From the NCBI GenBank assembly GCA_932294295.1, contig OW028574.1, positions 29,830,145 through 29,894,144 of the forward strand: a stretch of 64,000 nt of DNA, in the 5' to 3' direction. This document shows positions 54,878 to 63,952 of this stretch, in pieces; position 1 is the first letter of the stretch; the number at the start of each line of letters is the position of its first letter. A program made the translations under genes and the position numbers. The notes under the pieces were generated by a model. That model had not been told where the DNA came from and searched no databases. It was given only the letters and a program-made list of their open reading frames with translations. The stretch is from Alitta virens. Taxonomy: Eukaryota > Annelida > Polychaeta > Phyllodocida > Nereididae.

Positions 54878-56299
54878 TCACTTTTTCTTCAAAGTCGCTG
54901 CCTCTTTTGGTGTTAAGATCTTTTTGAGGGCCCCACCATGCTTAGATGGTGGTGTTATGAAGCTCAGTGCACTAGATTTTTCTAGTGTTTTTCTGATGAG
55001 GGGGGGTCTTTTGGGAACAATTGATCTTTTATCAATTGCCCCCTCCCGTTGAGGCCTAGGGATGGTGGTAGTCCCTGCCTCCTCTTCCATCGGCTGGTGT
55101 ATCTCTTCCGACTCAACGCCGGAAGGTGCACCCTGTGAGGGTACACTAAGTTGTGATGCACTAACCGATGGAGCTACAAGATGTCCTTTTCCGACATCTA
55201 TAGCATGCTGCTTTATTCTTGCGAGGTGATCGTCTGCCTGTGAAGTCTTAGATTCTGGTTTATGTTTCTGCAAGCTTTGCCCTGCCTTGGAATAATTATA
55301 ATTAGGATCTAGGTCAATCCTTCGCCTGGGCGATGATCTGGGTGAAGGAGATCTAGGTCCAGCCATCTGAGACAGGACTGAGGCATAACTTGCCCCAGCA
55401 GCCTGTTCAGCTATACGGCGTGCTTGGGGAAAGGAGATATCCTTGGTGGTCTTTAACTTCAGGATCTCTTTCTCTAGCTGCCATTTGGGACAGCCACGGT
55501 GATAGGCTGGCCCATCACCTCCACAATTAACACAATATGACTGTTTCTGACATGGTGAGTCACGGGAATGAACGTGTTCCCGTGACCCACAATTGGCGCA
55601 GGTTGCTTTGGCGCGGCAGGAGCCGCTAAAATGGCCAAATCGCTGGCAATTATAACATCGTTTTGGGTTCGGGATGTAGGGACGTACCCTACACCACTCG
55701 AACCCAATGCTGACCTTGTCAGGCAAAACTGTGCCATCAAAGGTCAGTGTGAGAAGCTGTCGTGAATATCTGGGCGGCTGGCGATGAATGTGGATGACAT
55801 TGTAGTCATCCAGCCAGTCCCTCAGTTCCTCATCAGAGCAGAGACTGCTCTCGTGGGATGTTATAACGCCCTTGCAGGAGTTGAAAAACCGATGGGGCTC
55901 CACCTTAATAGGGGCACCCGCAAAAGCCTTCCACTCCAGCAACTTCAAAGATTGGTCCTTGTGTGCAACCTGCACCAGCAAGGAAGAATTCTTTAATCTC
56001 CTTGTATTTTCAATATAGCCTACTTTTTCTTTCAAGGTCCTGCAAATTGTAATGGCTGAGAGACGGGAAAACCCATCATCACAGCCAGTAATTACAAGAA
56101 ACTTGGGCCATGTCTGAGATAGAGAGGCAGATTGAGAGTTTTGATTTGCGTCATCTAATGATGGACGCAAACGTTTACCAAGTCTGGCACCAGTAGCCAA
56201 TTTTTCGACCTCAGCCTGGTTTACCGCTGAGGGACGCGCACCTTGTTCACCCGGGGGACGTGCGAACCGGTCTGAAATTGTCGATTCGGACATATTCAT
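54878..56299 (-). CDS. LINE-alpha ORF1 gag-like, copy C
   Basis: 473 aa from MNMSES, stop 70 nt before ORF2, 7-G tract in frame, three zinc knuckles. Upstream it is open through its own 5' UTR into the ORF2 of copy D, giving a continuous 1140-codon frame up to 58300. That fusion is a by-product of the nesting, not evidence of a real protein. This subfamily has REHVHSRDSPCQKQSYC where A and B have REHTHSRDSPCTNT. Confidence 0.85.
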   Translation of the reverse strand: MNMSESTISDRFARPPGEQGARPSAVNQAEVEKLATGARLGKRLRPSLDDANQNSQSASLSQTWPKFLVITGCDDGFSRLSAITICRTLKEKVGYIENTRRLKNSSLLVQVAHKDQSLKLLEWKAFAGAPIKVEPHRFFNSCKGVITSHESSLCSDEELRDWLDDYNVIHIHRQPPRYSRQLLTLTFDGTVLPDKVSIGFEWCRVRPYIPNPKRCYNCQRFGHFSGSCRAKATCANCGSREHVHSRDSPCQKQSYCVNCGGDGPAYHRGCPKWQLEKEILKLKTTKDISFPQARRIAEQAAGASYASVLSQMAGPRSPSPRSSPRRRIDLDPNYNYSKAGQSLQKHKPESKTSQADDHLARIKQHAIDVGKGHLVAPSVSASQLSVPSQGAPSGVESEEIHQPMEEEAGTTTIPRPQREGAIDKRSIVPKRPPLIRKTLEKSSALSFITPPSKHGGALKKILTPKEAATLKKK

Positions 56300-56452
56300 T
56301 TTTTTTTCCCCTGTATGGTAGGGAACACACCCTCCTGTAAAGCTGGAGCAGCTTGTGCAATGCGCACGGTCCTGTCTTAGCCACTGGGGATAGAGGACTT
56401 CACCCCAAGTGTTTCCACCCTCGCCGCGTGGAGGCCCAGGACCTTCGAGGGC
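56300..56452 (-). promoter_or_regulatory. 5' UTR of LINE-alpha copy C
   Basis: A 153-nt leader with a T-run (TTTTTTTT) just before ORF1. Open in the ORF1 frame. Confidence 0.5.
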
Positions 56453-56465
56453 GCGATCCTGTAGG

Positions 56466-58300
56466 AAGGATCCGATGAAAACTGGAAGGCGACCTCGAAG
56501 CCCTAAGTCATGGAGATCTTTCATTATTCCATATTTCCATGTAGTGTCATAAGCTTTTTCTAGGTCAAAGAATATGGCTACTACGTGTTCTCTGTTAATG
56601 AAAGCATCTCTAACATAAGTTTCCAGTCTGACTAAATGATCTAATGTGCTCCTGTGACGGCGAAATCCAGATTGGAACTCTGTAATAAGCTGGTTCGACT
56701 CCAGGAACCAAACCAGTCTATCAGTAATAATTCGCTCCATTGTCTTACATAGACAACTGGTTAAGGCTATTGGTCTATAATTCATAGGATCACTATGATC
56801 CTTCCCCGGCTTGGGAATTGGGATGACCGTGGCTTGTTTCCACAGGGATGGAAGACATCCCTTCTCCCAAATTTGATTAAAGATATACAGTAATGTTTTT
56901 AAAGAGGATTGAGGTAGGTGTTTTAAGATTTGATAATGTATATTATCAGGGCCTGTTGCAGAGTCAGTCGCTTTTAAGATGGCCTTCTGAAGTTCTGCTA
57001 AGGTGATGTAGGAGTTATAATCTTCGCTGTTATCAGACTGTATATTTAGGGTTAATCTCTCAGCTTGAGCCTTATAACATTGAAATTCTCTCGTATAGTT
57101 CTCCGATGAGGAGTTGTACGCAAACTGTTCTCCTAACCCGTTTGATATTTGTTCTGGTGAGGAGAGATGTTCTCCATTCACTTCTAGAATGCTTACATGC
57201 GAAGCTAGGTTCTTTCCTTCAATCTTCTTAATCATTTTCCAGACTTTATTGCTAGGAGTTCTTTCAGTGAGTCTGGAGACATAGTCTCTCCAACAACTAC
57301 GTTTTTTTTGCCTGACAATTCTACGCGCTTTGGCTTTCAGGCACTTAAAATTATTCAGATTGTTGATGGTCGGCTGTGATTTAAAAATTCTGAGGGCTTT
57401 CTTACGGTTTTTAATAGCTTCTCTTACTTCGTCGTCAAACCAGGGTCTTGCACTTCGTTTAGAATTATTTTTTGTCATCGGTATTGTTTTATTGGCTATA
57501 TCAGTAATATCATCAGTAAAATCTTCAACGAGATTATTACAATTCCTATAATGAGACATAGTAATTGTTTCTAAGCAGTGCTTTTCGAAGGAGGTCCAAT
57601 CCGTTTTATGCAACTTCCATCGGAGTTGACCCACTTCTCTTGTACCTTCTACGTTTTGTAGGACAATAGGAAAGTGATCACTGCCGTGAGTGTCCTCTAA
57701 TACTCTCCATTCAAATTCCAGAAATAACGCTGGATCACATATACTAAGGTCTATCGCTGAAAATGTTCCATGACCTGGGTGAAGATATGTAGGTGAACCA
57801 TCATTGAACAAGCAAAGGGTGTGGTCATTGAGAAAATCTTCAATGGTTTTTCCTTTGTTGTTGTGGGAAGTGCTTCCCCACAATTGGTTATGGCTGTTAA
57901 AATCTCCTAGGATAAGACGCGGTTCAGGCAGTTGATTGTAAAGGTTATGCAAATCACTGGCTGTAAGGTGAAAGGGTGGAGGAATATATAAGGAACATAT
58001 GGTGAATGTTTTATTCAGGTTCAGACGAACTGCTGTAGCCTGAAGGTTAGTGTTAAGAGCAATATGGGTATGAATGATGCCATTTTTAACTAAAATTGAT
58101 GAGCCACCAGTGGCTCTATCGTGGGCAATATTGCCATATGTATTATACATATGATAGTTTCTCAGTTTAAAACTATTTGGAGGTTTCAGAAATGTTTCCT
58201 GTAGACAGAAAACACTAGGGTTTAAGTCTTGGACCATGCAACCTATTTCATCGAAGTTGGCTCTGAAACCTCGACAGTTCCACTGAATGATACTGTCCAT
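56466..58300 (-). pseudogene. Copy D ORF2, endonuclease and RT N-terminal part
   Basis: It starts MDSIIQWNCRGF at 58300. All endonuclease motifs are present, and RT is open through FFDLEKAYD to about residue 616, where copy C interrupts. Confidence 0.85.
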
Positions 58301-58370
58301 GAATTAGTTAAAAGAGTTTAATATTATCATAGTAAAATCTGTAGTGCATGGTATGAATTTGTATGAATAT

Positions 58371-59792
58371 TCACTTTTTCTTCAAAGTCGCTGCCTCTTT
58401 TGGTGTTAAGATCTTTTTGAGGGCCCCACCATGCTTAGATGGTGGTGTTATGAAGCTCAGTGCACTAGATTTTTCTAGTGTTTTTCTGATGAGGGGGGGT
58501 CTTTTGGGAACAATTGATCTTTTATCAATTGCCCCCTCCCGTTGAGGCCTAGGGATGGTGGTAGTCCCTGCCTCCTCTTCCATCGGCTGGTGTATCTCTT
58601 CCGACTCAACGCCGGAAGGTGCACCCTGTGAGGGTACACTAAGTTGTGACGCACTAACTGATGGAGCTACAAGATGTCCTTTTCCGACATCTATAGCATG
58701 CTGCTTTATTCTTGCGAGGTGATCGTCTGCCTGTGAAGTCTTAGATTCTGGTTTCTCTTTCTGCGTGCTTTGGCCTGCCTTTGAATATTTATAATTAGGA
58801 TCTAGGTCAATCCTTCGCCTGGGCGATGATCTGGGTGAAGGAGATCTAGGTCCAGCCATCTGAGACAGGACTGAGGCATAGCTTGCCCCAGCAGCCTGTT
58901 CAGCTATACGGCGTGCTTGGGGAAAGGAGATATCCTTGGTGGTCTTTAACTTCAGGATCTCTTTCTCTAGCTGCCATTTGGGACAGCCACGGTGATAGGC
59001 TGGCCCATCACCTCCACAATTAACACAATATGACTGTTTCTGACATGGTGAGTCACGGGAATGAACGTGTTCCCGTGACCCACAATTGGCGCAGGTTGCT
59101 TTGGCGCGGCAGGAGCCGCTAAAATGGCCAAATCGCTGGCAATTATAACATCGTTTTGGGTTCGGGATGTAGGGACGTACCCTACACCACTCGAACCCAA
59201 TGCTGACCTTGTCAGGCAAAACTGTGCCATCAAAGGTCAGTGTGAGAAGCTGTCGTGAATATCTTGGGGGCTGGCGATGAATGTGGATGACATTGTAGTC
59301 ATCCAGCCAGTCCCTCAGTTCCTCATCAGAGCAGAGACTGCTCTCGTGCGATGTTATAACGCCCTTGCAGGAGTTGAAAAACCGATGGGGCTCCACCTTA
59401 ATAGGGGCACCCGCAAAGGCCTTCCACTCCAGCAACTTCAAAGATTGGTCCTTGTGTGCAACCTGCACCAGCAAGGAAGAATTCTTTAATCTCCTTTTAT
59501 TTTCAATATAACCTACGTTTTCTTTCAAGGTCCTGCAAATTGTAATGGCTGAGAGACGGGAAAACCCATCATCACTGCCAGTAATTACAAGAAACTTGGG
59601 CCATGTCTGAAATAGAGAGGCAGATTGAGAGCTTTGATTTGCGTCATCTAATGATGGACGCAAACGTTTACCAAGTCTGGAACCAGTAGCCAATTTTTCG
59701 ACCTCAGCCTGGTTTACCGCTGAGGGACGCGCACCTTGTTCACCCGGGGGACGTGCGAGCCGGTCTAAAATTGTCGATTCGGACATATTCAT
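58371..59792 (-). CDS. LINE-alpha ORF1 gag-like, copy D
   Basis: 473 aa, intact. Knuckles at C215-C218-H223-C228, C234-C237-H242-C250 and C256-C259-H267-C270, followed by a proline/serine-rich basic tail (RSPSPRSSPRRR) and the C-terminal AATLKKK. The 7-G tract is in frame. This is the cleanest ORF1 in the window. Confidence 0.88.
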   Translation of the reverse strand: MNMSESTILDRLARPPGEQGARPSAVNQAEVEKLATGSRLGKRLRPSLDDANQSSQSASLFQTWPKFLVITGSDDGFSRLSAITICRTLKENVGYIENKRRLKNSSLLVQVAHKDQSLKLLEWKAFAGAPIKVEPHRFFNSCKGVITSHESSLCSDEELRDWLDDYNVIHIHRQPPRYSRQLLTLTFDGTVLPDKVSIGFEWCRVRPYIPNPKRCYNCQRFGHFSGSCRAKATCANCGSREHVHSRDSPCQKQSYCVNCGGDGPAYHRGCPKWQLEKEILKLKTTKDISFPQARRIAEQAAGASYASVLSQMAGPRSPSPRSSPRRRIDLDPNYKYSKAGQSTQKEKPESKTSQADDHLARIKQHAIDVGKGHLVAPSVSASQLSVPSQGAPSGVESEEIHQPMEEEAGTTTIPRPQREGAIDKRSIVPKRPPLIRKTLEKSSALSFITPPSKHGGALKKILTPKEAATLKKK

Positions 59793-59945
59793 TTTTGTTT
59801 CCCCTGTATGGTAGGGGACACACCCTCCTGTAAAGCTGGAGCAGCTTGTGCAATGCGCACTGTCCTGTTTTAGCCACTGGGGATAGAGGACTTCACCCCA
59901 AGTGTTTCCACCCTCGCCGCGTGGAGGCCCAGGACCTTCGAGGGC
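59793..59945 (-). promoter_or_regulatory. 5' UTR of LINE-alpha copy D
   Basis: 153-nt leader ending at the standard 5' junction, followed by the TSD in SINE S25. Confidence 0.5.
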
Positions 59946-59966
59946 GCGCTACCTCTGAGCTAGGCC

Positions 59967-60484
59967 AAGATATGTGGGTGAACCATCATTGAACAAGCAA
60001 AGGGTGTGGTCATTGAGAAAGTCTTCAATGGTTTTTCCTTTGTTGTTGAGGGAAGTGCCTCCCCACAATTGGTTATGGCTGTTAAAATCTCCTAGGATAA
60101 GATGCAGTTCAGGAAGTTGATTGTAAAGGTTATGCAAATCACTGGCTGTAAGGTTAAAGGGTGGAGGAATATATAAGGAACATATTGTGAATGTTTTATT
60201 CAGGTTCAGACGAACTGCTGTAGCCTGAAGGTTTGTGTTAAGAGCAATATGAGAATGAATGATTCCATTTTTAACTAAAATTGATGAGCCACCAGTGGCT
60301 CTATCATGGGCAATATTGCCATATGTGTGATACATATGATAGTTTCTCAGTTTCAAACTATTCAAGGGTTTCAGAAAGTTTCCTGTAGACAGAAAACACT
60401 AGGGTTTAAGTCTAGGACCATGCAACCTACTTCGTCAAAGTTGGCTCTGAAACCACGACAGTTCCACTGGATGATACTGTCCAT
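59967..60484 (-). pseudogene. LINE E ORF2, endonuclease N-terminal part
   Basis: It begins at the ATG at 60484. A one-base deletion near 60375 (CAGAAAGTTTCC for CAGAAATGTTTCC) shifts frame. GDFNSHNQLWGG is still readable. It continues across the nested D/C block to 48861, minus a deletion. Confidence 0.75.
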
Positions 60485-60554
60485 GGGTTACTTAAAAGAG
60501 TTTAATACTATCATAGTAAAATCTATAATGCATGGTATGAATTAGTATAAATAT

Positions 60555-61966
60555 TTACTTTTTCTTCCAAGTCGCTGCCTCTTTTGGTGTTAAGGTCTTT
60601 TTGGGGGCCCCACCATGCATAGATGGTGGTCTTATGGTGCCCAGTGCACTAGATTTATCTAGTGCTTTTCTGATGAGGGGGGTTCTTTTGGGAACAATTG
60701 ATATTTTATGGGTCCCCTCCTGTTGAGGCCTAGGGATGGTGTTAGTCCCTGCCTCCTCTTCCATTGGCTGGTGCATCTCCTCCGACTCATCGCCGGAAGG
60801 TGCACCCTGTGAGGGTACACTAAGCTGTGAAGCAGTAACTAATCGAGCTACGAGATGTCCTTTACCGACATCTGTAGCATGCTGCTTCAGTCTTGCCAGG
60901 TGATCGCCCTACTGTGAAGATTGAGTATCTGGAATAACTTTCTTAAACTTTGGTCAACCTTTGAATATTTATAATTAAGATCTAAGTTAATCCTTCGCCT
61001 GGGCGATGATCTGGGTGAAGGAGATCTAGGTCCAGCCATTTGAGACAGGACTGAGGCATAGCTTGCCCCAGCAGCCTGTTCAGCTATACGGTGCGCTTGG
61101 GGAAAGGAGATATCCTTGGTTGTCCTGAGTTTCAGGACCTCTTTCTCCAGCTGCCATTTCGGACAGCCACGGTGATAGGCTGGCCCATCACCTCCACAAT
61201 TTACACAATAAGATTGTTTCTGACATGGCGAGTCACGGGAATGAGTGTTCCCGTGACTCACAAATGGCACAGGTTGCTTTGGCATGGCAGGAGCCGCTGA
61301 AATGGCCAAATCTTTTGCAGTTGTAACATCGTTTTGGGTTCGGGATGTAGGGACGTACCCTACACCACTCGAACCCATACTGACCTTGTCAGGCAACACT
61401 GTGCCATCAAAGGTCGGAGTGAGTAGCTGTCGTGAATATCTTGGGGGCTGGCAATGAATGTGGATGACATTGTAGTCATCCAGCCAGTCCCTCAGTTCGT
61501 CATCGGAGCAGAGACTGCTCTCATGCGATGTTACAACTCCCTTGCAGGAGTTGAAGAACCGATGGGGCTCCACCTTAACAGGGGCACCCGCAAAGGCCTT
61601 CAACCCTAGCAACTTCAGCGACTGGTCCCTGTGGGCAACCTGCACCAGCAAGGACGAATTGCTTAAGCGTCTTGTGTTTTCAACAAAACCAATGCTTTCC
61701 TTAATCGTTCTGCATATTGTTATGACTGAAAGTCGGGAAAACCCAGCATTACTGCCAGTAACAACAAGAAACTTAGGCCATATCGGAGATTAAGATTCAT
61801 GAGAGATTCTATTTGCATCATCTGATGATGTGCGTAAACGTTTACCGTGTCTGGAACCAGAAGCCAATTTTTCGACCTCAGCCTGGTTTACCGCTGAGGG
61901 ACGCGCACCTTGTTCACCCGGGCGACGTGCGAGCCGGTTTGGACTATTCTCTGAAGACATTTCCAT
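60555..61966 (-). pseudogene. LINE E ORF1, gag-like, frameshifted
   Basis: It starts at MEMSSENSPNR (61966), a variant of the alpha N-terminus also seen in F. The frame breaks more than once, including at 6 G in the poly-G tract (near 60675). First knuckle region damaged; third (CVNCGGDGPAYHRGC) readable. Confidence 0.75.
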
Positions 61967-62119
61967 TTTTGTTTCCCCTGTATGGTAGGGGACACACCCT
62001 CCTGTAAAGCTGGAGCAGCTTGTGCATTGCGCACTGTCCTGTTTTAGCCACTGATGATAGAGGACTTCACCCCAAGTGTTTCCAGCCTCGCCGCGTGGAG
62101 GCCCATGACCTTCGAGGGC

Positions 62120-62344
62120 ATCATCACAGCCAGTAATCACAAGAAACTTGGGCCATGTCGTAGATAGATAGTCATAATGAGAGCTTTGATTGGCTTCATC
62201 TGATGATGTATGCAATTGTTTACTATGTCGGGAACCAGTAGCCAATTTTTCAACCTCAGCCTGGTTTACCGCTGAGGGACGCGCACCTTGTTCACCCGGG
62301 CGACGTGCAAGCCGGTTTGGACTATTCTCTGAAGACATATCCAT
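62120..62344 (-). pseudogene. LINE F ORF1, N-terminal remnant
   Basis: It starts at MDMSSENSPNR (62344) and is open to LVITGCDD, where the 5' end of E begins and, by chance, keeps the frame through the E leader. Confidence 0.75.
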
Positions 62345-62498
62345 TTATTGTTTCCCCTGTATGGTAGGGGACACGCCCTCCTGTAAAGCTGGATCAGCTT
62401 GTGCAATGCGCACTGCCCTGTTTTAGCCACTGGGGATCGAGGACTTCACCCCAAGTGTTTCCACCCTCACCGCATGGAGGCCCAGGACCTTCGAGGGC
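62345..62498 (-). promoter_or_regulatory. 5' UTR of LINE F
   Basis: Standard leader ending CGAGGGC at 62498, directly followed by host sequence. Confidence 0.5.
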
Positions 62499-62620
62499 GT
62501 GTGATGCAACAGCACAGGTTGTCCGAAACCCATGATGCTTTTGAATTTTTCCCCATTGGACACTGTTTTAGTGACCTCATGTTATTCCCAACTGTTCCAA
62601 AAATGTTTCTATTGTTGCAG
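62499..62620 (+). other. Putative host intron remnant before exon 4
   Basis: The 122 bp between LINE F and a strong acceptor end in a pyrimidine-rich TGTTTCTATTGTTGCAG. No repeat recognised. If exon 3 ends at CAAGT followed by GTGATG, this is the rest of intron 3. Confidence 0.45.
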
Positions 62621-62805
62621 CTCATCTAAAAGACAAAACAGGGATTACTTCCAGGCAATGCATCTGTTGTTTGTGATGGGCTTGCCTGAACCATTAGGCG
62701 AAAGCATATTATGGAAAATCCTGCAAAGTATGATTGGATGTTATTACGCCCTGGAGATGGACATTTTGAGATCAATATATTTAGATATTAGTTTGACAAA
62801 TTTTG
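62621..62805 (+). CDS. Host gene 2, exon 4, unrecognised protein
   Basis: 185 bp bounded by TTGCAG and G/GTAAGT, both close to consensus. The single open frame reads SSKRQNRDYFQAMHLLFVMG, then LPEPLGESILWKILQSMIG and a helical stretch ending SLTNF, hydrophobic and helical in character. One base at the start and one at the end belong to split codons, so the start phase matches exon 3 (which leaves two bases). Same strand as exons 1-3. I do not recognise the family. Confidence 0.55.
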
Positions 62806-62850
62806 GTAAGTATATTTGAAAGACTTGGCTCATCTGTTAGGGATATTGAT

Positions 62851-63000
62851 GTTGCACACTAATACCTCACATACCCAGGCCCATTTACATCTGGGTGGAG
62901 TGAACCAGGATCTGCTCAGTTCCTCCATGTCATGCCTGAGTTTGAGCCCATGGCCATGTGCTTAAGAGTTCATATGCTCTGTCCACTAGGCCACAGCACC
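62851..63000 (-). mobile_element. Second, older tRNA-derived SINE-like element
   Basis: The minus strand begins GGTGCTGTGGCCTAGTGG (box A-like), with GGGCTCAAACTC about 35 nt later (degenerate box B), then a non-tRNA body containing GGGCCTGGGTATGTG. Different from the main SINE. No TSD identified. Confidence 0.5.
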
Positions 63001-63302
63001 AACATTATTTTGAGTGAACATATTAGATGACGTTCTTATGATAATTGCTTATCCAATAGATTTTCATTAAATGACAATTTTTACAACCAAGTCACCTTCA
63101 ATGATCTTAGTGTTCCATTTTGTCAAGCAAGCTTCAGGCACAGCCAGCATCTAACATGAAAGTATTTATAAACAGAAAGCGCTCAATTTAAGACCTTATC
63201 CACGAAGTACCATCACTGTCCACACTAAGCACGACTAATACCTCGTCAGGTAGACAACCAGCTAAAAATAGTATTTCTCTTTAGAACTTTAGCGACTTTA
63301 CA

Positions 63303-63432
63303 GCCTAAATTACTGACCCTTAGTGTATTCTTCCAAAAGATGTTCATGTATACCAGCCCAAACATAGCGCCTAAATTACTGACCCCTCGTGTATTCTTCC
63401 GAAAGATAATCATGTATACCGGCCCAGACATA
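63303..63432. repeat. 66-bp-period tandem repeat, two copies
   Basis: 63303-63366 and 63369-63432 both begin GCCTAAATTACTGACCC and end CCAAACATA or CCAGACATA, with about 10 differences. Confidence 0.85.
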
Positions 63433-63952
63433 ATACATCTGTATAACTATATGCTACATGGTGTAGCACCAATGTTGGCCACTTGATTTTGAGGCATTCA
63501 CCACCTAATACTCCACCAAGATGCCCAGGACATTAAGTGTTCCCAAAAAAACAAAAATCAAAAACTAAGGCGAAGAAGAGCACTGTCACTGGCTAGAAAT
63601 ACCTTAAATATCATCCATAAAGCATTTTGAAGTGCGAGTGGTAAAAAAATGAGAAGCAGGAAGTGAAAATCCACAAACCAGAAGTTGACGAGGCAATGCT
63701 ACTAAAAACACTGTATATAAATTATTTGAGCCTGACAAAGTTCTGCAATGATGAAAATAAGCTGAGAATACCAATTTCAACAATAATTGAGAGCGTTTGT
63801 ACCGATTTAGCCCGAAAACACCAAAAACGATGCAGATGACACAGATGACAGTGACAGCCGAATGCCGGTTTTTACAACGCAATGTACGGCGATAATAAAT
63901 CGTAATTTCTGCTATCAGAACATAATAAAATGTCTTTAATACTTTAATACTG

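Larger units (their letters stand above)
51037..56452 (-). mobile_element. LINE-alpha copy C, full-length, inserted in copy D
   Basis: 5416 bp with perfect 13-bp TSD GCGATCCTGTAGG (51024-51036 and 56453-56465). It interrupts copy D ORF2 near residue 616, between the RT boxes FFDLEKAYD and YVDD. It is the most deeply nested full-length copy, with nearly intact ORFs, hence probably the youngest insertion in the window. Confidence 0.92.
48932..59945 (-). mobile_element. LINE-alpha copy D, full-length, inserted in SINE S25
   Basis: GCGCTACCTCT at 48921-48931 and 59946-59956 is the TSD. After subtracting copy C and a 155-bp fragment (each with one TSD) the element is 5414 bp, the same as other full copies. 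ORF1 is intact. ORF2 is split by two later insertions and carries one nonsense codon. RT box B is PQG. Confidence 0.88.
45137..62498 (-). mobile_element. LINE F/E recombinant enclosing further insertions
   Basis: The 3' tail starts at the end of host gene 2 exon 3. The 5' end CGAGGGC at 62498 is followed by GTGTGATGC, which continues the host sequence GAACAAGTGTG. So one LINE (F) inserted in the host gene. An inner 5' end at 62119, inside ORF1 of F, belongs to a second element E that has no 3' end or left TSD. The simplest reading is deletion by recombination between ORF2 of F and of E. Contains the 591-bp fragment, SINEs S24 and S25, copy D and copy C. Confidence 0.7.

Noticed and set aside
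54878..58300. A real 1140-aa endonuclease-RT-gag fusion protein
   Set aside because: The TSD of copy C lies exactly at the junction, so the fusion is a product of nested insertion.
62702..62791. Alternative frame reading WMLLRPGDGHFEINIF in exon 4
   Set aside because: It looked protein-like, but an upstream TGA and a downstream TAG bound it, while the overlapping frame is open from a good acceptor to a GTAAGT donor.
63604..63882. Minus-strand 92-codon frame, hydrophobic
   Set aside because: No splice, homology or repeat support; the length is within chance for AT-rich sequence.
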